Origin: Tolypeutes matacus
Taxonomy: Eukaryota > Chordata > Mammalia > Cingulata > Chlamyphoridae
Assembly (NCBI GenBank): GCA_026826555.1
Contig: JAKSZT010054399.1
Coordinates: forward strand, 3,787,627 to 3,851,626
Length of the DNA stretch: 64,000 nucleotides
Reading direction: 5' to 3'
Shown here piece by piece: positions 35,901 through 45,839 of the stretch. The translations under genes were made by a program, and so were the position numbers. Every line of letters begins with the position of its first letter. Position 1 is the stretch's first letter. The notes under the pieces were generated by a model, which saw nothing but the letters and a program-made list of their open reading frames with translations, had not been told where the DNA came from and made no database searches.

Positions 35901-38900
35901 TTGAGAAATGTATATATTTACATTCACCTGTGTTTACTTTTTAGTTTTTAATTGTTTATATTTTCAATTATTAAATGTACAAAATAAAGTCAAAAATTTA
36001 AATAAGTAAATAAATAAATAAAATCTTAAAAAAAGAATGATGCTAAATCTACTCCGCCTGTGCTCTATAAATGGTTCAACAAAGCCTGGATGACAGCACA
36101 TCTGTTTACAAGATGGTTGACGGAATACTTTAAGCCCAGTATTGAGACCTACTGCTCAGAAAAAAAAAGATTCCTTTCAAAGTATGGCTGTTCACTGACA
36201 ATGCACCTGGTCACCCAAGAGCTCTGATGGAGCTGTACAAGGAGATGAATGTTGTTTTCATGCCTGTTAACAACATCCATTCTGCAGCCCAGGGATCAAG
36301 GAGTCTTATCAACTTTCAAGTCTCATTATTGAAAAAATACATTTCATAAGGTTATAGCTGCCATAGACAGTGATTCCTCTGATGGATCTGGGAAAAGTCA
36401 GTTGAAAATCTTCTGGAAAGGATTCACCATTCTAAGTGCCATTAAGAACATTCATGATTCAGGGGAAGAGGTCAAACCATCAACATTCACAGGAGTTTGG
36501 AAGAAGTTGATTCTAACCCTCATGGATGACTTTGAGGGGCTCAAGACTTCAGTGGAAGAAGTAACTGCTGATGTGGTGGAAAGAGCAAGAGAACCGGAAA
36601 TGGAAGTACAGGCTGAAAATGTGACTGAAATGCTGCAATCTCATGATAAAATTTGAACAGATGATTTTTATGGCTGAGCAAAAATCCATCTTGAGATGGA
36701 ATTTACTCCTGGTGAAGATGCTGTGAACATTGTTGAAATGACAACAAAAGGACTTAGAATATTACATCAACTTAGTTGATAAAGCAGCAGCAGGATTTGA
36801 GAAGACTTACTTCAATTTAGAAAGAAGTTCAACTGCGGGTAAAATGCTATGAAACAGCATCACATGCTACAGAGAAATCTTTCATGAAAGGGAAGAGTCA
36901 ATTGATGGAGCAAACTTCATTGTTGTCTTATTTGAAGAAATTGCCACAGCCACCCCAAACCTTCAGCAGCCACCACCCTGATCAGTCTCAGAGGCTATCA
37001 ACATCGTGGCAAGCCCCTCCACCAGCTAAAACATTACAACTCATTGAAGGTTCAGATGATGGCTAACATTTCTTAGCAATAAAGTATTTTTAAATTAAGG
37101 TCTGATTAAAAAAAAAAAATAATGCTATTGCATACTTTTAGACTACAGCACAGGGAGCAGGTGTAGCTCTATGGTTAAGCGTCTGCTTTGCATGTACGAG
37201 GTCCCAGGTTCAATCCTCGGTACCTCCTAAAAAAAAAATAAAATCACTTTAATAGACTACAGTAAAGTGTAAAACATAAAACCTTTTATATGCATTGGAA
37301 AACCAAAACAATTCATGTGACTCACTTAATTGAGATATTTAATCTCCAAAGAATGCCTGTCCTGTAGTCTTAATCATAAAAATTCATTTGAATCCTAGAC
37401 TTTGAATTTCCTCACATTTATGTTCAACTTAAAGGTGAAAATGACATATATTTATTCTGCAGTGCAGTATAATTACCCTTTTCCTGATAAAGCTGGACAA
37501 ATTGGACTCTTGTAATTCTCAGCCACATTTCCACAAGAGGTACACTGAGTTTTAAATAAGCTACCTGAAAAACACAAAGCAAACAAGTCCAGAGTTTAGT
37601 GACATAAAGAGGGATCATCTCTGTGTCTAAAAGGGTATGAAATAATTTAATATTTACATGTTATTTTAGCAAATACACCTACTCTAGATAATATGGGAAA
37701 TATAAAGACATGAAGTACCACTGAACAAACTAGGAGCACATGTGCCCAAGGAGCTTGTAGCCTAGAAGGGAGAGAGGCTGATGAGTAACTAACTATGTGA
37801 CTTATGTGCTGTCAAATTCCCTTGGAGCCAGGTTCTGTTGGAGCTGAAATGGGCACCAGGGTTGTTGAAGCTTAGCCTAAAGCTAAGGGCACAATTTACT
37901 AAGTGTCTGACTGATAAAGATTCAATAGCTTGGGATGTGTTTACAAAATATTACTTTTGATTTAATAAATCTTGAGCTTTTATACAAAAGCAGCTCTCAA
38001 TAAGTGAAATAAGTGAAAAAATAATTAATACTGGCAACCACTTATTGAGCTACAGCAATACTGGTGACCAAAATTTATTAAATATTTACCTGGTGCCCAG
38101 TTTACACACTGTAGTGGATATATATTGTTTCTTCCTGCCCAGCATTCCTTCTTTGGGGAATCATTCCTCCTCTATCCCATAGTGAGCTGACAGAGCTGTC
38201 AACCACAGCCCAGAATACAAGGATGGGCACATGTTCCAGACTGGCCCAATCAATATAGCCCATCATCTGGTAGGAGTGTTTGGTCCAAAGGATGGGCGTG
38301 TTACCTGAGCAAAGCCACCCAGAGGCTCACTGTCTGAGGAGGTGGCTAAACTACAGTGATCCTGGAGCCCCCCCGACACTACTTCCCTGCTGCATGGAGG
38401 AAGAACACCTGCAGAGGGAGAAGTAAGGCAAACCCAAAGAGGAAAGCAAAGATGCAAGGAGGAGAGGAAGGAGGGGGCAAGAAAGGGAGCATGCTAATGG
38501 CCTCAGCTCCCTCTCAGGGCTCCTGGGTTTTGTGAGCCAATGTATGTATTTTGTCAGTTTAATGCAAGCATTTTTTCCCATTTTCTGAAGTTGGGATGTG
38601 TCCTCCAATTGGCCAGATGATGGATGTGGCATGGCCACCACTGCCTGAGCATGCATAAGGATTACTGAAAAGTGTGGTGACCTGAGTGCTGTTCTCAGTT
38701 GCCTGACTGGACAGATGCCACCTCTGGATAGCTCAGTGACAAACTATTTAAGGACCATTTGAGGACCATATGAGTCCTGGTTCTTGTCTGAAAACCATCC
38801 ATTGTCACCTTTGTTAAGATCTAGAAAGCTGGGAGCCAATGTTGTTCAATGGTTAGCACAGGCTTCCCACATTTGAGGGCCTAGGTTCAATCCCTGGCCC

Positions 38901-40720
38901 CTGGTACCTAAAACAAAAACGATCTGGGAAGGCCCAATATGAAACTTGCAGAAGGTATCAGCTTGTCAGCTTGGAAGAAAATTCCAGAGCTAACAGAAGA
39001 GCATTCTTTTAGGGCATGCTGCATCACCAACCCCCTGACAGCAGAGGGCTTAATCCATGTGGAAAACACAGACATTGATACCTCTAAGTCCAAGTGTAAT
39101 TCAAAGAGCTAGACTCGGAATATGAAAAAACTTGAGAAATACTTTAACCAATTTATTTCACTTCTAGTTTACGTATGCACAAGAGTAATTATAATTTCTA
39201 AAAATCTATATATAATTTTTATAAAGCCCTTCCTATAAGTGTAAAATAATTTCTAGGTTTAATAGAATATACTATGGTTTAACCAGATTATTTTCTAAGT
39301 GACATGTTAAAAATGTGATGCATCTTACAACTGATGGTATCTTCAGTTTGATGAAATGAGGGGATTTCTTTAATTTTTACCTAAGTTAAACTAGTGTTCT
39401 CATGTCTTACAACCAAAAAAAGAGTCCCAACTAACACATATTATTTAAATCTGAAAACAACTCTGTAAGGTAAGTATTCTTCATTTTATATATGGCAAGT
39501 GACAGCCTATATTCTGACATCAGAGGAATAGAAGACCTGTAGAAAGTGGCCCAGACTCAGCAAAAATGGTGCCGAAATGACATTCAATTCACAGAGAGAA
39601 GTCTGGCTGTCTACTCCTGAGACACAAGAGGGATGAGTTCCAACCAAAGGGTGCTCACCTTTCTTTAAGGGTGACCTTAAGCCTAGGCGAAATTCAGCAG
39701 TTTCACTGCACACACACGAAAACACACAACTTTCCCCACTGGTTCGCTGACTGCTTCTGGAAATCCCACAATTAGAAAAGCATTCCTTGGGTTTCTTCAA
39801 ATGTATGTGTCCTTGGGAAGAAAACCCTGTATGCCCATTTATGCTCTTGCATGAAGGACTTCCTTAGATTTTAGGGACCCTCACCATGGATTTCCAGAAG
39901 GTTCTTGGTGCCAGCCTTGCGGTGCAGCTCGTCGATGTTCTGGGTGACAACCACAACCCGTCGGCCCTGCTCATGCAGCCGGGCCTCACACTGGGCAATG
40001 GCGAGGTGCCCGGGGTTTGGGTCCTTGCTCTGCATGACTTCCCGCCGGTAGTGGTAGAACTCCCACACGCGGGATGGGTCTCGGGCAAAGGCCTGTGGAG
40101 TAGCCAGGTCCTGGGGTGAGAGAGGAGGGAAGTCAGGGAAATAAAAAGCTCAGGAGCAGGAGCAGGAGGGTGTGAACCGGGGTGACAGCCAAGTGTAGGA
40201 AACACCTGTAGGCTCTGTGTTTTCTAAAACAGAAGCAGGAGGCTTTGGGAGGGTGCAACCTGGAGCACACGTCTGCTTTAGGTTAAGGTGGGGGCTGTCC
40301 GTGGGCAGGGCAGGTCCTGGGGACCAGCCTACATGGGTTCAACCTCCAGTCCAAGGACTAACCTGGGTCCTGGGAAAATCAGCTTTAACTTCTCAAATTT
40401 TAAGGTAGGGATAACACAACCTTAAAACCTGTTTCACTGATCCCTCAAATAAGTTATGAACATAAAGTGATATTCAGAAAGTATTCTGAGTTGAATCTAC
40501 TTTTTCACAGTGCTCCAAAATATATGAAATCTCTCTTTTTTTAGGAGGTACCAGGGATTGAACCCAGGACCTTGTACATGCGAAGCAGGTACTCAACCAC
40601 TGAAATCAATCCCTGAAATCAATCTCATTTTGAGGTATACCCAGAGAAGAAAGTGAAATGCAAGATTCCCAACTGAGGTATGATGACCATGGTGGAGAAA
40701 CTCAGTTTTAGTAACTATAA

Positions 40721-40755
<35 letters not shown>

Positions 40756-42571
40756 AACCACCCACTATATAGATTAACAGGATATATATAATATCTGCGA
40801 ATTAAAGGAGGGTTCCTCTCCTGGAACAGTGAGGAGCAGAGCAGTGGTGGGCTGGGCTGCCGGGGCAAAGGCATAGGGACCGTCAGCACTGACCGCAATG
40901 TTCTACACCGCAATCGTGGTGGTATCACATGGTCCATGCGTCTGTCAAAACTCATCAAAAGAATATTCAAACGCATTTTATTCTATGCCAATTCCACCTC
41001 AAGAATGCTGATATTAAAAAGAAGTATGGGATCCCTCTCTAGTACAGGGTTCCCACGTTGAACATTTCTGCATTTTCCTTGACTGTAAAGGCCACCCTTC
41101 TACCTGGCTGTAACGTCAGCCTTCGTTTTGCGAGTGGCTCGTGTGTGCTGTGGATTATCCCCACCAACCCTGTACCTCCCTTCCTTTTGCTCTGCACCTA
41201 GAACACAAGCAACCTGAAGCAGTTCACGGCAGCACATGAACCTGTAATAAGTGCGTGCACACAGCTCGTGCCTCCGAACGTGGCTGGAGTCAAATATATT
41301 CTGTTGACTTCTTTGCTTCCCCACAGACTCTGAACAGCTCTGACACTGATGACCACACCCTCCTCCAAGCATCTCCTACCATCTTCTGAAGCTCCCACCC
41401 CTGCTGCTTCTTCTAATTCAGGGGCTCCTCTCTGCTGGCTCCTCTTTCTTGCTGAGCCCCAAAGGCCCTCTGCTTCTCCTCCTCCTTTCCTTTACCTTTA
41501 AGGTGATGAACCCCTATCCACATCCCAGGCCTAACCTGGAGGGCAACAGAGAGGTGACCCAGCACTCTAAACATCTGCCAGCCTGAGACACTTAATAGGG
41601 GAGGGAAAGGGGCAGGTTGATGAACTCTTCATTCAACGAAAAATTACCTACTAAATTTGGAAGTCATGCATTGAAGTTAGTATTGGTGATCACCTTCACT
41701 CAATCAACAAAAATATATTAAGCAACTGCTATGTGTCAGAGAGTGTTCTGGGAGCTGGAAATAGAGTAGTGAATAAAACAGTCAAAAATCTCCAACCTCT
41801 AAAACTACAGTGCTTGCCCAGATTGGGGGGAGGGCGGGGACTGATGGCTCAGGGCAGAAGGGAACATCCTAGGGGAACAGAAATGTTCTATATGTATCTG
41901 TCAAAACTCATTGAGTTGTACACTTAAAATTGTTGAATCTTACTCTATGTGAATTATACCTCAAAAATCAAATTAAAAAGAGCTCCAAGTCCTCATAGAA
42001 CTTACATTCCGATGGCCATCATATACATTTCTGAACATCAAGCCCTAAGCCTTCAACAATTCAACTTTAGTTTTTACATGAAAAGATCACAGAAACTTTA
42101 AAAATGTATAGTACTTAAATTCAATATCTTTAGAAAAGGTAGGAATTATGCTAACAAAGATGTTCTGATTTCATGTTAATGCAATGACTAGAAAAAAACT
42201 GTTGTCTGAAGAAATGTAATCTACACATATCTAGAAGGTAGGGAAAGGGGCTACTTTGCTCATATTTTATGTTCTAATCACAGGGGACTTTATCTGTGTT
42301 GATGTCAAAATGGGCAAGGCAAAAGGGTCATAATAAATTTCAAAACTTTCCCTCTGGGCATCAGTATAGGTTCTGGGCTCAACTCTGCTAGGGTTTCATT
42401 CAGACGAGCCTTTTAGTCTTCTACAGACATCACCAACCTGAGCTTGCCATTTTCTCCAGTATCCTCCGGCTCCTCTGAAAGTTGGAACCCCACTTTCAGC
42501 ACTAACACCAGCCCCCGTAATGACGACAATGTGCTTTGCTTTCGCAAAAAACTTCCGAAAATCTGCCATAC
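20856..42571 (-). CDS. SIRT5: SIRT5, NAD-dependent lysine deacylase: seven of eight coding exons
   Basis: SIRT5 is the mainly mitochondrial sirtuin that removes succinyl, malonyl and glutaryl groups from lysine (family knowledge). Minus-strand exons: 42571-42438, 40110-39885, 37564-37477, 33291-33238, 31913-31790, 29970-29855 and 20931-20856. They join in phase to 271 residues plus TAG, equal to human residues 40-310. Visible hallmarks: the NAD motif [16 protein letters not shown], succinyl-pocket Tyr and Arg in EFYHYRRE (human Y102, R105), NIDELH, catalytic His in LLEIHG, zinc cysteines CTSC and CEEAGC, and [10 protein letters not shown]. The N-terminal targeting exon is not found up to 64,000. 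No inactivating change is seen; one donor is weak and the last intron is 8.9 kb. Confidence 0.96.
23130..23200. repeat. AT-rich low-complexity tract
   Basis: Almost pure A/T with 'atatattatataa' motifs. Confidence 0.85.
24557..25414 (-). pseudogene. 858-bp intronless retrocopy of an mRNA 3' end, nested in L1
   Basis: Bounded by exact 15-bp duplications ATGGTCCTGGCTTTT (24542-24556 and 25415-25429) that restore a continuous L1 when one is removed. The left end is a T-run, preceded on the minus strand by AATAAA about 21 bases upstream: a spliced or 3'UTR-only mRNA copied by L1. There is no coding frame of note. The composition (AT-rich, a CA microsatellite) suits a 3'UTR. I do not recognise the parent gene. 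Confidence 0.8.
25084..25099. repeat. (TG)n microsatellite
   Basis: About eight TG units inside the retrocopy; on its sense strand this is a CA run. Confidence 0.85.
26570..27250 (+). mobile_element. Older L1 3' end (L1M-like)
   Basis: 'cttgtgcactgctggtggaa' (ORF2 C-terminus) runs through to 'gttaccacaataaaaatata', the typical 3' end. It is diverged and frame-broken. Confidence 0.75.
28320..28735 (-). mobile_element. L1M ORF2 fragment, minus strand
   Basis: The minus strand gives peptide-like stretches such as [13 protein letters not shown] and the block before 'catggatcagaagacttaat', typical of L1 ORF2. Frames are broken by indels. Confidence 0.7.
28930..29115. repeat. hAT-type non-autonomous fossil with internal A-run
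   Basis: Starts 'cagcatttctcatcctggct' and ends 'tgcagccaaggttgaaaatc', which are rough inverted repeats, with the 'gatgcccagctgtaccccag' block between. An A26 run (29073-29098) has expanded inside it. Confidence 0.6.
29855..29970 (-). CDS. SIRT5: SIRT5 coding exon 7
   Basis: The acceptor is gctttgtag and the donor TTCAG|gtacaa. It reads [20 protein letters not shown], then [18 protein letters not shown]. The GTSxxV and EFN motifs contact NAD in sirtuins. Confidence 0.95.
30465..30661 (+). mobile_element. tRNA-derived SINE with AAC/GAGCAGACA-type body
   Basis: Head GGGAGCGGATGTGGCTCAAG, B-box region GGTCCCGGGTTTGG, then repeats of 'aatgagcagaca' interrupted by an A21 run. Flanked by 9-bp target duplications AATGGGAAG (30456-30464 and 30662-30670). 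This matches the classic armadillo DAS-SINE body as I recall it. Confidence 0.85.
31168..31392 (+). repeat. hAT-type non-autonomous fossil
   Basis: 'aggcaaacattttctgtaca', 'gggccagattgtaaatactt' and the end 'caggctatagtttgcttgcc' match a widespread mammalian hAT repeat with these ends. Confidence 0.65.
31790..31913 (-). CDS. SIRT5: SIRT5 coding exon 6 (second zinc pair)
   Basis: The acceptor is actcctgcag and the donor CTAGTG|gtacgt. It reads [20 protein letters not shown], then [20 protein letters not shown]. It supplies the second zinc cysteine pair and the conserved HVVWFGE motif. Confidence 0.96.
33238..33291 (-). CDS. SIRT5: SIRT5 coding exon 5 (54-base zinc-domain loop)
   Basis: The acceptor is tttctttcag and the donor CCCCA|gtgcgt, a weak site. 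It reads [17 protein letters not shown], matching human APEPGTQDASIPVEKLP. Joining to the next exon gives Gln where human has Arg before the CEEAGC block. The phase is correct on both sides. Confidence 0.9.
34595..36032 (+). mobile_element. L1, 5'-truncated, nested in Tigger1, with a 337-codon open ORF2 tail
   Basis: Exact 13-bp duplications AAGAATGATGCTA (34582-34594 and 36033-36045); removing one restores Tigger1. An uninterrupted frame of 337 codons (34821-35834) holds the ORF2 C-terminus, including the CxxC-type block [14 protein letters not shown] and ends CMNALL. The 3'UTR ends in AATAAAG followed by an AAAT-rich tail. It lacks the endonuclease and reverse transcriptase, so it cannot move itself. 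It is the sister family of the L1 at 23423-26324. Confidence 0.95.
37149..37247 (+). mobile_element. tRNA-derived SINE nested in Tigger1
   Basis: Head GGGAGCAGGTGTAGCTCTAT, B box GGTTCAATCC, then cggtacctcc and an A-rich tail. TAGACTACAG on both sides (37139-37148 and 37253-37262) marks the target duplication inside the Tigger1 3' end. Confidence 0.87.
37477..37564 (-). CDS. SIRT5: SIRT5 coding exon 4 (first zinc knuckle)
   Basis: The acceptor is gtttttcag and the donor AAAAGG|gtaatt. It reads [20 protein letters not shown], then ICPALSGKG. It holds the first zinc cysteine pair (CTSC). It is not the longest frame at this place and was placed from family sequence and phase. A Tigger1 copy ends only about 118 bp 3' of it in the intron. 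Confidence 0.94.
37565..39884. other. SIRT5 intron between coding exons 3 and 4
   Basis: Contains a worn tRNA-SINE (about 38829-38916) and a possible MIR core near 39440-39500. I see nothing else recognisable. Confidence 0.6.
38829..38916 (+). mobile_element. tRNA-derived SINE (old, diverged)
   Basis: ggagccaatgttgttcaatgg and GGTTCAATCCC with a short A-rich tail. The A box is worn. Confidence 0.65.
39885..40110 (-). CDS. SIRT5: SIRT5 coding exon 3 (acyl pocket and catalytic His)
   Basis: The acceptor is tctcaccccag and the donor CATG|gtgagg. It reads [20 protein letters not shown], the succinyl-selective Tyr/Arg pair, then [20 protein letters not shown] and TKNLLEIHG, whose His is the catalytic base (human H158). 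It is GC-richer than its surroundings, as a constrained exon should be. Confidence 0.96.
40530..40607 (-). mobile_element. tRNA-derived SINE, 5' truncated
   Basis: Minus strand: AGTGGTTGAGTACCTGCTTC, then a B box GGGTTCAATCCC and CTGGTACCTCC, with a T7 run at the left as the tail. Confidence 0.75.
40722..40756. repeat. (TA)n(CA)n microsatellite
   Basis: TA units followed by CA units within a SIRT5 intron. Confidence 0.9.
40925..41015 (+). repeat. L1M 3' end fragment
   Basis: 'gtctgtcaaaactcatcaaa' and 'ccaattccacctcaagaatg' are the common L1M terminal block. Confidence 0.6.
41640..42020 (+). repeat. L2-like fragment split by an L1M 3' end
   Basis: L2-like 'ttaagcaactgctatgtgtc' and 'catagaacttacattccgat' lie on either side of an L1M 3' end (about 41795-41985, 'caaaactcattgagttgtac', 'gaattatacctcaaaaatca'). 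Confidence 0.6.
42438..42571 (-). CDS. SIRT5: SIRT5 coding exon 2 (NAD-binding start)
   Basis: The acceptor is tctgtttag and the donor CTCAG|gttggt. It reads [19 protein letters not shown], then [17 protein letters not shown] and YWRKWQAQ. It includes the Gly-Ala-Gly NAD motif. The in-frame ATG corresponds to human Met40; the real start lies in the exon missing to the right. Confidence 0.95.
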
Positions 42572-43960
42572 CTAAACAGAGAACAAAATCTTCATCAACC
42601 CACTGTACCATTTGAATATTAAATCCCTCGTCAATTTTCTATATTTTGAACGTTGATCTTACACGAAATTACATCTTAAGATACCCAAATAAAAACCATC
42701 CCTGCAGGCCATGAAATACCCTCTCCTGGCACCCGCCACCTGAGTGGACATCATCTTCAAGGAAGCAGCAGGGACTCTGGGCACACGGAACCATGTCTGA
42801 GTCTCAGTCCCACCCTCATCCACCTGTGCAACCTTATGCACATGGCAGGCCCCTTTCTATCCTCGGTGTCCCTGGCTATTTGACATGAGCAATACTGCTT
42901 TCCCTATAGCAGGGATGCTATGAAGGTTTAAAATGGAATATAAAGATAAAATGAAGGATTTAAAATGGATCTTCCTTCATAAAAGTAAAAACAAGCTTGT
43001 GTGTGTGTGAGAGAGCTGAGGTGAGGCCCACCAGACCCCAAAGCCTGTCCTTCCTCTCTAAATTCACCTTCCCTTTGGGGGGTTCTTGCTAACTCCAGTT
43101 ACCGCCATGGCGACACATGACCTTCGCCTTTACAGTTCACATAAGAATTGAACTTTTCAACAACACATCACCAGAGACTTGGGGGTAATGGAAGGGAATT
43201 AAGCCCAAAGAACAAGACAACCCTAGGTCACTGCGGGCGTAAACTGCGGCTTGCCCTCGGGGAGCTCAGGCTCTGTCCTGCATCTCCAGGCAGTCCTCCT
43301 CCTGCCTGATCTCAGACCAACAGGGGTGGGCAGCCACCATCTGGTGAGGGCTCCCTGAGTGCCATACTCTGCGTCTGTCTCTCTCTGCTTCCATTTATAT
43401 CAGACCCAGCAAGAGGGCAGAGACTCAACCTGAGTCATGCCTCATTGACGTAGTCCAATCAAAAGGGCCTCACACCCACAGGAATAGATTAGTCCAAAAA
43501 CAATCTCTTTTTGGTATTCACCAAATTCAAACTGTCTCAAGCACCAAAGATTTCAGCAAAAGTGGAAGTGGATTCTTCAGCTGACAAAGCAGGCTTCCTA
43601 GTCTTCCCAGCTTGAGGTAATGGCAATCAAGGTTAACCCTTTGACCAAGTATCTCCTGAGAGAGTGACAATCCCTGAAGAGAGATAGTGGAATGGGGGCT
43701 CAGGGTCAACTCAAGTATTAAAGGGCACATGGCCTCATGTTGTACTCCAAGCTGGTAAGGTGGGTCTTACTGGATTCTCACACAGTAATGGTTTCTTGAG
43801 ATGGGGATGGGACCTCCACATCCTGATAAGCCCAGAGCCACACACTATGCATGGCTCATAATAGAGCATCTTGGTAAAGGCTTGATCCCTCTTCTTCCCT
43901 TCCTCTCTGCCCTACAATGGACTACTAGTAAAAATGAGCAAAGAGAGAAAGCAGACCCTC
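42572..43960. other. SIRT5 first coding intron, unique part
   Basis: The sequence continues the SIRT5 intron toward the missing first coding exon. A MaLR-like LTR fragment lies at about 43240-43540. I searched the minus strand from here to 64,000 for the expected N-terminal peptide (MRPLQIVPSR...) and did not find it. Confidence 0.55.
43240..43540 (-). mobile_element. MaLR-like LTR fragment, antisense
   Basis: 'cacccacaggaatagattag' and the preceding 'ccaatcaaaagggcctcaca' resemble the end of the LTR at 20282-20790. Confidence 0.45.
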
Positions 43961-44189
43961 AGAAACAAAGAAGCATTTCTGCTAGATCAAGACGGTGGTG
44001 TAAGATGCTCCAGGGCTCCATTCCCCCACAGAATCTTTCAACAACCAGCAAAAACTGGAAATGCCTACTTCCTCAGAGCTCAGGAAAACAGTTAAAGGGT
44101 TGCAATAAACATAGCGAGCACCAAATCAAGAAAATAGAACTTAAAACAGTAGGAGAAAGTCATGGTGCCTTGCTGACTCCACCCCTTCT

Positions 44190-44935
44190 GTGTCAACTCG
44201 GCCAGGTAATGGTGCCCATTTGTCTGGTTAAGCAAGCACTGGGCTAATTGTAATACAAGGACATTTATGGACCTTAGTCATCAGTGAGTTTACTGCATAG
44301 ATGGCTAATTACATCTACGATCAAAAAGGGAGATTGCCGTCAGCAATGAGTGACATTTTATCCAACTGGTTGAATGCCTTAAAAAGGGAAGTGATTTCAG
44401 CATTCAGAGAGAATTTCCTAACTCGTCTTTGGACAGCCAATGCCTCCCAGAAACTCATCAAGGACCTTCATTGGACTTTCATCAGAGCCCCTGGTTTGCA
44501 GCCTGCCTGTGGAATCTGGACTTGTGCATGCCCACGGTCACAGGAGAGACTCTTATAAAATCTCATACTATTTACAGATATCTCCTGTTGATTCTGTTTC
44601 CCTAGAGAACCCTGACTAATACAGCTTGGTACCCTGAGTGGGGTTCTTGAGGAACAGAATCTTAAACATGGGATGTCTGAAGTGGTTCTGGGAGTTCTAT
44701 AATTGGCTCTCTACTCTAATTGGACTCAAGGGTACTAATGACTCCCTTTCCAATAATGAAGAGGCCACTAACAGTTCATGACATGAGTTGGCAATGGAAC
44801 TACGCAAAATATCATCACTGGATTCCCCTACTTCCATGCTTATAAGAGGCAAGGATATGGGTGAGAGTATTTTCAACACCTTAACAGAGTTTTGTGGAAT
44901 CAAAAGGTACAATGATGTTGGCTGGCTCCTCTTAG
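44190..44935 (+). mobile_element. ERVL/MaLR-type LTR with start of internal region
   Basis: The LTR runs from TGTGTCAACTCGG to CCCTGACTAATACAG (about 44190-44632), with TATAAAA near 44552. It is followed by 'ttggtaccctgagtggggtt', which looks like the primer-binding-site region of ERVL-type elements, and about 300 bp of internal sequence. No gag or pol frame survives. Confidence 0.7.
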
Positions 44936-45839
44936 ATACTCAGAGCTTGGGAAAACAGTTAAAGGGTCACACAAACAGGGTGAGCACCAAATCAAGAAAA
45001 TAGGACATAAAAACAGTAGAAGAAACTCATGGTGCCTTGCTGACCCCACCCTCTCCCTCACTGGTGTGAAGTGGAACCAGTTTGCGTTCTAATTATGAGT
45101 CCCCAGCTCTGTTCTCATACTGGGGTGCCTATATGTCAGTGCCAATCTATTGGGTGGCAGCCTGAAGGACTGAACCAGGACACACAGTTCTGGTTCACCA
45201 CACCAGAACTTGCCTTGAACACAGAAGCAACTTGCAGAGAACTAAAGAAGTGTAGGAAAAATAAATTCAAAGCAGCCTGGGGCAAAAAATAACCTACTTC
45301 AAGAAACACAATAGAGTACCCAGGAGACAGGGAAAGTCTATTACAAAGGGATAAGGGAGGTATTCAGATCCCTGTAAATCGGGGAATTCCTAAGGCCATA
45401 AGCATGTGCCCAGGACAAGGCACATACTCAGAAAAGATGGAGAGGACCCCAGGCTTAAACCTCTGGCTGATCTTCTTGGTAGTAGGGCTAAATTTTGTAG
45501 GAGCACACCACCCAATACAGAACTAATTTGTAAAGACATTTTTTTGCATTAGTTTGTTTTTGTTAGCTCATGGCACTTAAGGAAATCTGTTATATGACAA
45601 GCTGGCCACAAAATTAAGGAATTGAGGGCTCAGGGACTAAACTCCAGGGTTGATGCATTAAAACATTAAAATGTACAGTGTGCAACGAACGATTACAAAA
45701 CAAACAGGAAATAATGGCCCATCAAAAGGAACAAGATAAAACCTCAGAAACCATCTACAAAGAAGATCAGGCTTGGAACATACCAAAGACTTTTAAAAAA
45801 TAACCTTCAATACGTTCAAAAAGCTAAAGGAATGCGAGT

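Larger units (their letters stand above)
33590..37359 (+). mobile_element. Tigger1 DNA transposon with degenerate transposase, split by L1 and SINE
   Basis: A pogo/Tc1-mariner family element. The transposase is recognised in pieces: N-terminal DNA-binding part (about 33993-34367, [37 protein letters not shown]), middle (36040-36400, broken) and C-terminal part (36402-37066, ending EGSDDG). The 5' inverted repeat is missing; the 3' end reaches a worn GAATGCCTG. It is interrupted at 34595-36032 (L1) and 37149-37247 (SINE), and inactivated by stops and frameshifts. It lies antisense to SIRT5 in an intron. Confidence 0.92.
40111..42437. other. SIRT5 intron between coding exons 2 and 3
   Basis: Contains an antisense tRNA-SINE (about 40530-40607), a TA/CA microsatellite (about 40722-40756), L1M 3' ends (about 40925-41015 and 41795-41985) and an L2-like piece split around the second of these (about 41640-42020). 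I recognise nothing in 41030-41630 or 42030-42430. Confidence 0.6.

Noticed and set aside
42659..42841. Minus-strand frame next to SIRT5 exon 2 as the missing first coding exon
   Set aside because: The peptide has no resemblance to the SIRT5 N-terminus and no suitable splice donor; it is intron.
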